NCBI GenBank assembly: GCA_002496475.1
Contig: DAJV01000066.1
Coordinates: forward strand, 1-6,410
From: Vulcanisaeta sp. UBA163
Lineage (GTDB): Archaea > Thermoproteota > Thermoprotei > Thermoproteales > Thermocladiaceae
Direction: 5' to 3'
DNA length: 6,410 nt
Position numbers and translations under genes: made by a program. Of this stretch, positions 1-5,628 are shown one piece after another. Position 1 is the first letter of the stretch. Each line of letters opens with the position of its first letter. Below the pieces are notes generated by a model. The model did not search any database, was not told the origin of the DNA, and saw only the letters and a list, made by a program, of their open reading frames with translations.

Positions 1-14
1 ATAGGAAGGACGAG

Positions 15-350
15 ATGCAAGTAAACGTAGCTGGTATGAAGTTCACGGTGGAAGTTAAGAGGGGTACTGTGAGGTTGGTGCATTACGGGGATGAGGGTGA
101 AGCTGAAGCCGTTAGGGAAGTGTTGAGGGGTATGTATGGTGATGAGTTTTATGTTAATGTTCGCAAGAGTGGTAGGTACGTGGTTGTGGCAGTACCAATG
201 TGCGTATTCGAGAGGTACGACGACATTAGGACAAAGGTGATTCAAGTACTATGCCGAAAATACGAGAAAACAAGGGACGAGAGGAGGAGGCAAATAATCA
301 TGAAACACCTAAGGAAGCTAGCACCCACAGAGGAGGTAGCTACTCGGTAG
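15..350 (+). CDS. Hypothetical protein, possibly partial at its N-terminus
   Basis: I do not recognise this protein. From the ATG it is 111 residues, with a beta-rich first half (VNVAGMKFTVEVKRG, then RYVVVAVPM near residues 55-62) and a strongly basic, helical C-terminal part (residues 79-103, rich in Arg and Lys, including RDERRRQIIMKHLRKL). Such an acidic-basic layout with a charged tail recalls the short repetitive PaREP-type proteins of Thermoproteales, but that is only an impression. The frame is open through the window edge (Arg-Lys-Asp-Glu precede the Met), so the real protein may start upstream; a weak purine-rich AGGAAGG lies before the ATG. There is no signal peptide, membrane segment or known motif. 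Downstream lies a second remnant in another frame, so the gene may itself be the tail of a broken longer gene. Confidence 0.5.
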   Translation: MQVNVAGMKFTVEVKRGTVRLVHYGDEGEAEAVREVLRGMYGDEFYVNVRKSGRYVVVAVPMCVFERYDDIRTKVIQVLCRKYEKTRDERRRQIIMKHLRKLAPTEEVATR

Positions 351-495
351 GAGGGTTTACCTGTACTTAAAGCGATTGAAGGAAAACGGCAAGGACACAG
401 CCAACCTGTTCAGCAGAGAAATTGAGAGAAAGGCGAGGCGAGCCAATATGAAATTAATGACCCACGTAAATCACTCGGATTACGGGGTATGGTGA
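340..495 (+). pseudogene. Remnant open frame without a start codon, basic helical peptide
   Basis: In the +1 frame relative to the preceding ORF, an open stretch runs from just after a TAG at 337-339 to a TGA at 493-495. It encodes about 51 residues, including YLYLKRLKENGKDTANLF followed by a run of Arg, Lys and Glu. Its amphipathic, charged composition looks like real protein rather than antisense shadow, but there is no usable ATG or GTG near its beginning; a TTG at 376 is the best in-frame option. It may be the continuation of the 111-residue ORF after a frameshift near 340-350, or a separate decayed gene. It ends where homology to the opposite-strand transporter relic begins. Family unknown. 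Confidence 0.3.
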
Positions 496-643
496 CTAGG
501 CTTGTTGATGGTAAGGAGTACTCGCCAAGTACCGAGGCTATGAATAGTATTAGGGTTAGGTCGAAGACATCAACCATTCAACCAAGCATACCACCAAGCA
601 TTGCCCTGACATTTATTCCCTCAGTGGTTACCTGCCCAACTAC
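485..643 (-). pseudogene. N-terminal relic of a major facilitator superfamily (MFS) transporter
   Basis: Read on the minus strand from 643, the frame gives VVGQVTTEGINVRAMLGGMLG, then a TGA stop (578-580), then MVDVFDLTLILFIASVLGEY. This is the typical start of an MFS permease: a short cytoplasmic tail, then the first membrane helix with the G-x-x-D-x-F-D-L signature of sugar or organic-anion:H+ symporters. The TGA replaces what is normally Trp (TGG to TGA) inside helix 1. The expected start position reads GTA rather than GTG or ATG. Resemblance fades after about SLVTIP near 485, so eleven of the twelve helices are gone. A good TATA box survives upstream at 664-672. The + strand ORF covering 489-671 is the shadow of this relic. 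Family recognition is from the motif only; the exact substrate cannot be known. Confidence 0.6.
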
Positions 644-663
644 GTTGTTTATTGATCAAGGCA

Positions 664-672
664 TTATATAAG
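664..672 (-). promoter_or_regulatory. TATA box of the decayed MFS gene
   Basis: On the minus strand this reads CTTATATAA, a near-ideal crenarchaeal TATA box. Its centre is about 25 bp before position 643, where a leaderless start codon would be expected and where the sequence now reads GTA. The promoter thus appears intact while the gene is broken. Confidence 0.5.
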
Positions 673-867
673 TATTACCGTAATTGAAATAGGTTATTTA
701 GATTATGAGTGCAAATATTGAGGGATAACTCCCACTAAATATGGATCGAGTAAATAATCATTAAAGAATTAGGTTCGTTTAAGGCTAGAGAATTCATGTG
801 CCCAATTCCCCATAGGGGAAAGTATAAATCGTGGTGTTAAATTTAATATTAAGACCCGGAGACGTTT
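672..867. other. Non-coding AT-rich spacer
   Basis: Together with the relics at 340-643 this forms a stretch of over 500 bp with no intact gene. In this part I see no open frame with protein character on either strand, no tRNA and no C/D-box RNA. It holds a small perfect hairpin (806-820), a TATA-like GTATAAAT at about 822-829, and overlapping palindromes TTAAATTTAA (837-846) and TTAATATTAA (843-852) just beyond the stop codon of the AlaX gene. These last may lie in that gene's 3' untranslated region; no clear T-rich terminator is seen. Confidence 0.4.
806..820. repeat. Small perfect inverted repeat (hairpin)
   Basis: TTCCCC and GGGGAA flank a 3-base ATA loop. It lies about 50 bp downstream of the AlaX stop codon on the minus strand, so it could be part of that transcript's 3' end. 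Too short to assign a function; its GC-rich stem stands out in an AT-rich spacer. Confidence 0.35.
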
Positions 868-1590
868 TTAGGGCTTCACCGTATAATAAACCCTCTTTTT
901 ATCCTTACCCCTACTCTCGGACTTAAGGAACACTATCTCCCCAATCTCCCTCGTGTTGGCCACGTGTGGTCCACCATCAGCCTGCACGTCAATACCCTCA
1001 ATCTCCACAATCCTCCATTCCTCACCAGGTGGTGGCTCTCTCTCGGCAAGCTTTACGATGCCAGGTATCCTCATAGCCTCCTCCCTCTTCAGGAAGTACA
1101 CCTTCACAGGAATCCCATTCTTAACAACCTCATTGGCCTCCATGATTAGGTCCTGGAACGCCTTCCTAAGCGCATCACCACTCAAGGCCAGGTTGTAATC
1201 ATCCCTCGCGTATTCAGGCATTATCTCACCACCAGTGACCAATACATTGTACTTTCTGTAGGCCAGTGCAGCTATTATGTGAGTAGCCGTGTGAAGTCTC
1301 ATTAATCTATACCTCCTTTCCCAGTCAATTATTCCATGAATTGTATCGCCAACCTTGAACCTTGGTTCTCTATCAAGTACGTGTATGGCATCCTCACCCT
1401 CCTTAACCACCTCCTTTACTGCGTACTCCTCACCCTGCCAAGTCAGTTTACCAGTGTCGTTAGCCACACCACCACTCCTTGGGTGAAACATTGTTTGATC
1501 AAGCCAAATCCTATTACCATTGATCCCAGTGACTATTGCATCAAATTCCCTCTTATAGGAATCCCACCAATAGAGGAATTTCGTTGGCAT
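868..1590 (-). CDS. alaX: Alanyl-tRNA editing protein AlaX (medium type)
   Basis: A freestanding trans-editing enzyme that hydrolyses Ser (and Gly) mischarged on tRNA-Ala, working in the cytoplasm alongside alanyl-tRNA synthetase. It is 240 residues, the usual size for AlaX-M. Visible are the glycine-rich motif DQTMFHPRSGGVANDTG (residues 31-47), the zinc motif HTATH (His100 and His104) and the second zinc region ADGGPHVANTREIG (204-217, His209). In most relatives the second region reads CGGTHV; here the Cys is Asp205 and the Thr is Pro, so one zinc ligand appears changed. I chose the ATG at 1588-1590 because a TATA box is centred 28 bp upstream, which suits a leaderless message; a TTG at 1597-1599 would add three residues but sits too close to the box. 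The peptidase gene ends 36 bp upstream, so read-through is also possible. Confidence 0.88.
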   Translation of the reverse strand: MPTKFLYWWDSYKREFDAIVTGINGNRIWLDQTMFHPRSGGVANDTGKLTWQGEEYAVKEVVKEGEDAIHVLDREPRFKVGDTIHGIIDWERRYRLMRLHTATHIIAALAYRKYNVLVTGGEIMPEYARDDYNLALSGDALRKAFQDLIMEANEVVKNGIPVKVYFLKREEAMRIPGIVKLAEREPPPGEEWRIVEIEGIDVQADGGPHVANTREIGEIVFLKSESRGKDKKRVYYTVKP

Positions 1591-1612
1591 GGGTTTCAAG
1601 GAGGAACCAGAA

Positions 1613-1623
1613 ATTAATATATT
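1613..1623 (-). promoter_or_regulatory. TATA box for alaX
   Basis: The minus strand reads AATATATTAAT directly after the stop codon of the upstream M20 gene (1627-1629). Its centre at 1618 is 28 bp from the ATG at 1590 but only 19 bp from the alternative TTG at 1599. This supports the ATG start and an independent, leaderless alaX transcript. Confidence 0.45.
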
Positions 1624-1626
1624 GCG

Positions 1627-2874
1627 CTATGCCAGTGTTCCAAAGAACCTCTTTATTGCGTAAAGCATGACGTCATGCGTCTTGATTAAGTCATCCACTG
1701 TAACATACTCATTATAGGCATGGGCCAGGGCAAGTTCACCGGGTCCATAAACAACTGTCGGAATACCCCTAGCCCTCAAGTACCTGCCATCAGTGGCCCC
1801 CGTCACTATTATCGGCTTAGGCGTCAAACCAAGCACCCTCTCAATACCCTCATGAACAAGCCTGGCAATCACCTCGCTGGGGCTTGTGTAATTAGGCTCG
1901 CTGGCGTCCAGAGTCTCAACATCGGCGACACCGCATAATCCATTCCTTAGGTGGTTAATTACCTGGCTCGGTGAAACACCGGGTGGGATTCTCATGTCAA
2001 GTTCCAGCTCCGCATAGTCTGGGACCATGTTTATCTTAGAACCACCCCTAATAACCCCTGGATTAAAGGACACCGTGCTGACGACCTCCTCAAAATCACT
2101 AAGCGATAAATTAAGGCCGGACGCTCTGGCAGTCTCCAGATAGACCTCCGCTGAGTTCTTAATGGCATCCATTAACTCGCTCGGTAATTTAATGCCTTTG
2201 TTAAAATCGTTAATTAGTTCCTCAGTCCTGGTGATCGCCTTGATTAACCTCATGATTGCATTCTCTCCAAGCACAGGTAAACTACCGTGGGCAGGCTTAC
2301 CCCTGGCCACAATTTTAACCTGGCAAAGCCCCTTCTCACCAATGTAGTACCTAGAGCTGCCCGAGGGCTCGGCCACGATGGCCGCATCGCCAATCAACAC
2401 GCCATCCTTTACCAAGGCCTCAACGCCTGGGTGACCCCCAGTCTCTTCATCGGCTGTGGCGGAGAAAATCAGCGAACCAGAACCAAGTTTTTCAATAATT
2501 GGTGTTAACTCAGCAAACACGATCATTATAATAGCTAAGCCGCCCTTCATATCCGTGGCGCCTCTACCATAAACCCTTCCCTCAACTATCTTTCCTGAGA
2601 ATGGTGGGTAAACCCACCTCGATTCATCACCAGGTGGTACAACATCCATGTGCCCATTTAGGATAAGTACGGGTTTTCCATTACCAACCTTGGCAATTAC
2701 GTTAGGTTTATCCTTAGCATACTCCTTGGTTTCGCTCGTGAACCCGTGCTCGCTCAGCCAATCCCTTATGAAGTTAGCTACGTTAATTGTATAACCAGGA
2801 GGATTGACACTGGGTAACTGAATTAACCTGGACACTAAACTTGGAATTTCATTCCTTAGTTCTGACTTACTCAT
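1627..2874 (-). CDS. M20-family metallopeptidase / ArgE-DapE-type deacylase
   Basis: A cytoplasmic two-zinc hydrolase of 415 residues that cleaves an amide bond in an N-acyl amino acid or small peptide. The metal and catalytic residues are all present: GHMDVVP with His75 and Asp77, GRGATDMKGG with bridging Asp108, ADEETGG with catalytic Glu143 and ligand Glu144, AEPSG with Glu169, and AHAYNEY with His385. The lid/dimerisation domain lies between about residues 185 and 295, with GKPAHGS (His196) near its beginning; TGATDGRYL (358-366) is the conserved substrate-side loop. Length and motif order match archaeal proteins annotated as acetylornithine deacetylase or succinyl-diaminopimelate desuccinylase, but substrate cannot be told; no lysine or arginine synthesis genes stand nearby. 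It begins 15 bp after the aminotransferase stop with no Shine-Dalgarno site and no clear TATA box, so it is probably co-transcribed with it. Confidence 0.9.
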   Translation of the reverse strand: MSKSELRNEIPSLVSRLIQLPSVNPPGYTINVANFIRDWLSEHGFTSETKEYAKDKPNVIAKVGNGKPVLILNGHMDVVPPGDESRWVYPPFSGKIVEGRVYGRGATDMKGGLAIIMIVFAELTPIIEKLGSGSLIFSATADEETGGHPGVEALVKDGVLIGDAAIVAEPSGSSRYYIGEKGLCQVKIVARGKPAHGSLPVLGENAIMRLIKAITRTEELINDFNKGIKLPSELMDAIKNSAEVYLETARASGLNLSLSDFEEVVSTVSFNPGVIRGGSKINMVPDYAELELDMRIPPGVSPSQVINHLRNGLCGVADVETLDASEPNYTSPSEVIARLVHEGIERVLGLTPKPIIVTGATDGRYLRARGIPTVVYGPGELALAHAYNEYVTVDDLIKTHDVMLYAIKRFFGTLA

Positions 2875-2889
2875 TAATTAACCGTGTAA

Positions 2890-3930
2890 TTAATGCTTAA
2901 TTTGTATTACCCTCGATAATGCGTTAAAAAATAAGTCATTAATACCCCTACTCCTAATACTAACCCTGAAAAACCCCCTTGTCAACGGCGGTATGTTTGA
3001 CAAGTCCCTAATGAGGAAGTTAAACTTCAGGAGTTCTTCACCCAGCCAGGGCTGATGCCTAATTACGAGGTAATGCGTTACAGAGTCATAATAATTAATA
3101 CCTAGTTCGTTTAACACCTTAGTGAGCCTTGCCTTCTCGTTCTCTACGTAACTAATGGTTAATTCCCTAAACCCACTGGCTTGTTTCATGTACCTCGAAA
3201 CCGCGTACTCGGCGATTGAGTTCACAGGCCAAGTGGGCACGAAATCCTCAATGTCAGCCCCGGTATAAACGGCGCCTACCCTAAGTCCCGGTATTGCCAA
3301 CAGCTTTGTGTACGACTTAACAATAAACACATTATCATAATTCAAGGAATCCTCAATTAACGACTCCCTGTTCCTTACAAAATCCATAAACGACTCATCA
3401 ACAATTAAGATACTGCCACGCCTCCTTAATTCCTCAGCCAACGTGAGTAGGAAATCACGCTTAATTAAATATCCCATTGGTGAGTTAGGGTTTGACAAAA
3501 CAAGTAGGGTATTGGGTCTCAATCTATTAAGTAAGGTGTTCAATATGCTTTCGTGGCCCCAGTATTCAACAAGTTCAATCTTAGCATTAATTAATTGACT
3601 TAGTCTCAGGTAATCACTGTAGTTCGGTATGGGTATTATAACGAGTCCAGGTCTTAACCGCATGATTAGTATCTGCAGGGCCTCAGTGGCGCCATTAAAT
3701 ACGTAGGTAACTCCATAATCAACTTCCTCATACTCAGCCAAGGCCGCCCTTAACTCATCACCAAGTTCCGTTGGATAATGCGCATAATGCTCCTCCTCAA
3801 CCCCCCTCTTAATTAGTTCGATTAATTCCCTGGGAGTACCCAGTGGATTCATATTCGAGCTCATGTCTATTAGGCCATACCTCCATCCATACCCACCATG
3901 TCCTCTCGTTTCACCTCTTATGTTATTCAT
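2890..3930 (-). CDS. PLP-dependent aminotransferase, CobD/HisC-like (threonine-phosphate decarboxylase or histidinol-phosphate aminotransferase type)
   Basis: A fold-type I PLP enzyme of 346 residues. Seen in order: HGGYG (His11) and SSNMNPLG near the N-terminus, YPTE (52-55), FNGATEAL (78-85) for the phosphate loop, SNPNSPMG (Asn147), IVDESF (Asp178), the PLP lysine in SYTKLLAIPGLRVG (Lys209, with Arg217), WPVN (234-237) and FFRVSIR (Arg322) for the substrate carboxylate. The N-terminal HGG, the NMNPLG element and WPVN favour the CobD group, which makes aminopropanol phosphate for cobalamin, over plain HisC; no other cobalamin or histidine gene is in view, so the role is unsettled. I chose the ATG at 3928-3930 because it puts HGG where the family has it and lies about 28 bp from a TATA-like box; the longer GTG start at 3972 would place that box inside the gene. 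It heads a likely operon with the M20 gene. Confidence 0.82.
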   Translation of the reverse strand: MNNIRGETRGHGGYGWRYGLIDMSSNMNPLGTPRELIELIKRGVEEEHYAHYPTELGDELRAALAEYEEVDYGVTYVFNGATEALQILIMRLRPGLVIIPIPNYSDYLRLSQLINAKIELVEYWGHESILNTLLNRLRPNTLLVLSNPNSPMGYLIKRDFLLTLAEELRRRGSILIVDESFMDFVRNRESLIEDSLNYDNVFIVKSYTKLLAIPGLRVGAVYTGADIEDFVPTWPVNSIAEYAVSRYMKQASGFRELTISYVENEKARLTKVLNELGINYYDSVTHYLVIRHQPWLGEELLKFNFLIRDLSNIPPLTRGFFRVSIRSRGINDLFFNALSRVIQIKH

Positions 3931-3951
3931 ATGCCATAGTATTAAGGCATA
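3930..3951. promoter_or_regulatory. Inverted repeat, candidate operator between TATA box and start of the aminotransferase
   Basis: TATGCC (3930-3935) and GGCATA (3946-3951) are perfect 6-bp arms separated by 10 bp. The element fills the space from the aminotransferase start codon to just short of its AT box, where a bound repressor would block initiation. The neighbouring divergent gene encodes a PadR regulator, a family that binds such dyads. The arms are short, so chance is not excluded. Confidence 0.35.
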
Positions 3952-3953
3952 AG

Positions 3954-3963
3954 TTAAATAAAT
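3954..3963. promoter_or_regulatory. Shared AT box for divergent aminotransferase and padR promoters
   Basis: The + strand reads TTAAATAAAT, the minus strand ATTTATTTAA. Its centre is about 28 bp from the aminotransferase ATG (leaderless fit) and about 36 bp from the padR ATG (a leader of some nine bases). No better TATA box is present in the 63-bp spacer, so both promoters may use the same box and exclude each other. Confidence 0.4.
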
Positions 3964-3991
3964 CCCTAACACTATTATTGGATTCGATAAT

Positions 3992-4001
3992 TAATGCATT
4001 A
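3992..4001. repeat. 10-bp palindrome over the padR start codon
   Basis: TAATGCATTA is a perfect palindrome containing the padR ATG (3994-3996). It could be an autoregulatory half of the PadR control region, but a palindrome of this size and AT content may also be accidental. Confidence 0.2.
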
Positions 4002-4440
4002 CGAGCATAACCATGGGCATTTTGGGCCACCACCACAGTGGTTCATAAAGCGGAGAGGCCTGAAGTACTTGGTGCTTTACCTACTCAGTAATAGGGGTCC
4101 AATGACTGGTGCCCAGGTTATTGAGGAGATTGAGAGATTATCAATGGGTTTCTGGAGACCAAGCCCTGGCTCCGTTTACCCAGCCCTTGATGAACTTGAG
4201 AAGGAGGGTTTAATTAAGGTGGCTAAGGTGGAGGGTACGAAGAAGTACTATGAAATAACCGAGAACGGCAAGGCCTTTATTGGCTTACCAAATATTGATA
4301 GAACAAGTGCTGCAGTTAATGACTTCATATCGCTGGCTAAGTACGTAATTGATAATTGGGACGTAATTAACGAGAATGATAAGGGCAGGATTAGGGATAT
4401 CCTTAGGGACCTCATTAAGGCGGCTAATATTCAGTGCTAG
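3994..4440 (+). CDS. PadR-family transcriptional regulator
   Basis: A DNA-binding repressor of 148 residues, the usual size for the family. The winged helix covers about residues 22-95: LKYLVLYLLSNRGPMTGAQV (helices 1-2), then the hallmark RPSPGSVYPALDELEKEGLI (55-74, recognition helix) and the wing EGTKKYYEITENGK (80-93). Residues 104-145 form the C-terminal helix typically used for dimerisation. The N-terminus is unusual: MHYEHNHGHFGPPPQW has four His among the first nine residues, which may bind metal or simply be a flexible tail. It is divergent from the aminotransferase-M20 pair across 63 bp, and likely regulates itself and that pair; effector unknown. The start overlaps the palindrome TAATGCATTA (3992-4001). 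Its TAG stop overlaps by four bases the stop of the convergent ATPase gene. Confidence 0.9.
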   Translation: MHYEHNHGHFGPPPQWFIKRRGLKYLVLYLLSNRGPMTGAQVIEEIERLSMGFWRPSPGSVYPALDELEKEGLIKVAKVEGTKKYYEITENGKAFIGLPNIDRTSAAVNDFISLAKYVIDNWDVINENDKGRIRDILRDLIKAANIQC

Positions 4441-5474
4441 GCAATGTTGTAGAGGACCACGTGGGGCATCCTTATCTCATCAACGAACCACTTATTCCTA
4501 ACCTCCATGATTAATTGCCTACCGTCTATGTAATTACCCAGGAACTTAGTGATTGCTTGCCCAAGACCCTCACTTAGGCAATAGTCCGCGTTTTCGAAGA
4601 GGATCACAGAAGGCTTCCTAGCCGCCATTAACTGAGTGAATAATGCGAGCATGGTTTTCATGTGGCAGGGTAACTCGTCACCAATATGTACAATGCCCCT
4701 CTTATCTACGTAAGACAGGACCAACTCACCGCCATACCAACCAGCCCTGAAATTCCTAAATCCAATTTCACCAAGTACCTTCCTAAAGAACCTAATGTCA
4801 GGGTCTCTCCTGGGGTCGGTGAATAACTGCGATAAAATCTCAACCAAGTCCTCACCATGTTCACCAATGAAGTCCATATACTTCTCGCTGGTTCCTCGAC
4901 TGCTTCCCCTAAAATCTATGTAGGGGCCAATCCTATAAACGCCCAGACCAAGTATGAAGTCCCTGAGGATTTTAATAATCGAGAGCACTGTTTCGAAGCC
5001 CTCAGAGGCACTACCAACCAATTGAAGGGCCTGTTCCTTGGGGATTAACCCATCTGGGTTCAGTAGGATTGATGTGTCTGTGACATCAATGTCCATGGGG
5101 TACTTAACCCTACTTAAGCCGTTCCTGTACTCAGTGACTATCACCTCTTTACCACCAATCTTGATGGCTTGCACGTAACTATCTCCATCAATACCAACAC
5201 TAAGCATAACTGAATCCCCTGAGTAACCCGTCTCCTCTAACTTTCTCTTGACCCACTCATCAAGCGTGATCGTCACATCAATCCTGGCGTCACCAATCCT
5301 AGTAAAGTCGTCAAGAACTACCCTATCCCTAACGCCCTTAAATACTCGCCATAATAACTCAATTATCATTGACTTACCGGAGCCTGGAGGACCAGTGATC
5401 ACAGTCAATGGTCCTAGATCGAATCCAATATTTACCCCGTAAAAACCCTTAATGCTTAGTCTTGCAATAAGCAC
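4437..5474 (-). CDS. Standalone RecF/SMC-like P-loop ATPase (AAA_21-type), function unknown
   Basis: A 345-residue ATPase of the ABC/RecF-like class. The N-terminus LIARLSIKGFYGV leads into Walker A GPPGSGKS (28-35). The middle (about 180-214) has YRIGPYIDFRG and IGEHGEDLVEIL, seen in single-chain ATPases of the AAA_15/AAA_21 type. Walker B is ILFENAD (291-297), with Asn295 where many relatives have the catalytic Glu; IENPE variants occur in the family. The ABC signature is degenerate (LPCHMKTMLALFTQLMA, about 268-284), and the usual switch His after the last strand is replaced (LIMEVRN, 321-327). There is no long coiled coil, nuclease or TOPRIM domain, so it is not Rad50, SMC or a full OLD protein. 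The GTG start (5472-5474) has a TATA-like box 25 bp upstream and no Shine-Dalgarno site. Its role is unknown; the neighbours do not suggest one. Confidence 0.78.
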   Translation of the reverse strand: MLIARLSIKGFYGVNIGFDLGPLTVITGPPGSGKSMIIELLWRVFKGVRDRVVLDDFTRIGDARIDVTITLDEWVKRKLEETGYSGDSVMLSVGIDGDSYVQAIKIGGKEVIVTEYRNGLSRVKYPMDIDVTDTSILLNPDGLIPKEQALQLVGSASEGFETVLSIIKILRDFILGLGVYRIGPYIDFRGSSRGTSEKYMDFIGEHGEDLVEILSQLFTDPRRDPDIRFFRKVLGEIGFRNFRAGWYGGELVLSYVDKRGIVHIGDELPCHMKTMLALFTQLMAARKPSVILFENADYCLSEGLGQAITKFLGNYIDGRQLIMEVRNKWFVDEIRMPHVVLYNIA

Positions 5475-5494
5475 AGAGCATCATAGCAACATTG

Positions 5495-5504
5495 TTTTAT
5501 TAAG
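5495..5504 (-). promoter_or_regulatory. TATA-like box of the ATPase gene
   Basis: The minus strand reads CTTAATAAAA, centred about 25 bp before the GTG at 5474. This distance suits a leaderless transcript and supports GTG as the true start. Confidence 0.45.
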
Positions 5505-5514
5505 GTTAAGTTCT

Positions 5515-5536
5515 ATGCCCAGCATATCATGGGCAT
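5515..5536. promoter_or_regulatory. Inverted repeat upstream of the ATPase promoter, candidate operator
   Basis: ATGCCCA (5515-5521) and TGGGCAT (5530-5536) are perfect 7-bp arms around 8 bp. The repeat sits just upstream of the ATPase TATA box. The outer ATGCC and GGCAT match the arms of the dyad in front of the aminotransferase at 3930-3951, but the spacing is two bases wider. Confidence 0.35.
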
Positions 5537-5546
5537 TTTATTGCTG

Positions 5547-5583
5547 TATATATACTATATTTTATTATGATATAGTATATATA
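5547..5583. repeat. Perfect 14-bp inverted repeat in the divergent spacer
   Basis: Arms TATATATACTATAT (5547-5560) and ATATAGTATATATA (5570-5583) are exact complements around the 9-bp spacer TTTATTATG. Although AT-rich, the off-centre C and G match in both arms, so this is a true dyad and not just alternating TA. It lies 46 bp upstream of the class V aminotransferase start and about 14 bp before its AT box, a natural place for a regulator or an upstream promoter element. Confidence 0.6.
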
Positions 5584-5597
5584 TCTAATTGATAAAA

Positions 5598-5605
5598 TTT
5601 TAAAG
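5598..5605 (+). promoter_or_regulatory. TATA-like box of the class V aminotransferase gene
   Basis: TTTTAAAG, centred about 28 bp before the GTG at 5629. The distance agrees with a leaderless message and with the spacing seen at the other promoters here. Confidence 0.4.
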
Positions 5606-5628
5606 CAGCACCCAGAACCAATAATAAC

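Noticed and set aside
489..671. + strand ORF of 60 codons
   Set aside because: It is the antisense shadow of the MFS relic, which has clear protein character on the minus strand; the + strand product is Ser/Thr/Pro-rich and lacks any motif.
953..1617. + strand ORFs inside the AlaX gene
   Set aside because: They lie antisense to a well-supported enzyme and have no recognisable features or promoters.
1720..2508. + strand ORFs inside the M20 gene
   Set aside because: Shadows of a gene whose complete metal site is visible on the minus strand.
1627..2874. Assigning argE, dapE or lysK to the M20 gene
   Set aside because: The motifs are common to the whole family and no arginine or lysine biosynthesis gene is adjacent.
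3931..3972. 14-residue N-terminal extension of the aminotransferase from a GTG at 3972
   Set aside because: Would put the TATA-like box within the coding region; the hydrophobic extension is not part of the family and the ATG at 3930 matches family starts.
4857..5442. + strand ORFs inside the ATPase gene
   Set aside because: Antisense shadows of a gene with Walker A and B motifs.
4012..5539. 12-bp direct repeat CATGGGCATTTT at 4012-4023 and 5528-5539
   Set aside because: About one shared 12-mer pair is expected by chance in a window this size, and one copy is simply codons of the padR His-rich tail.
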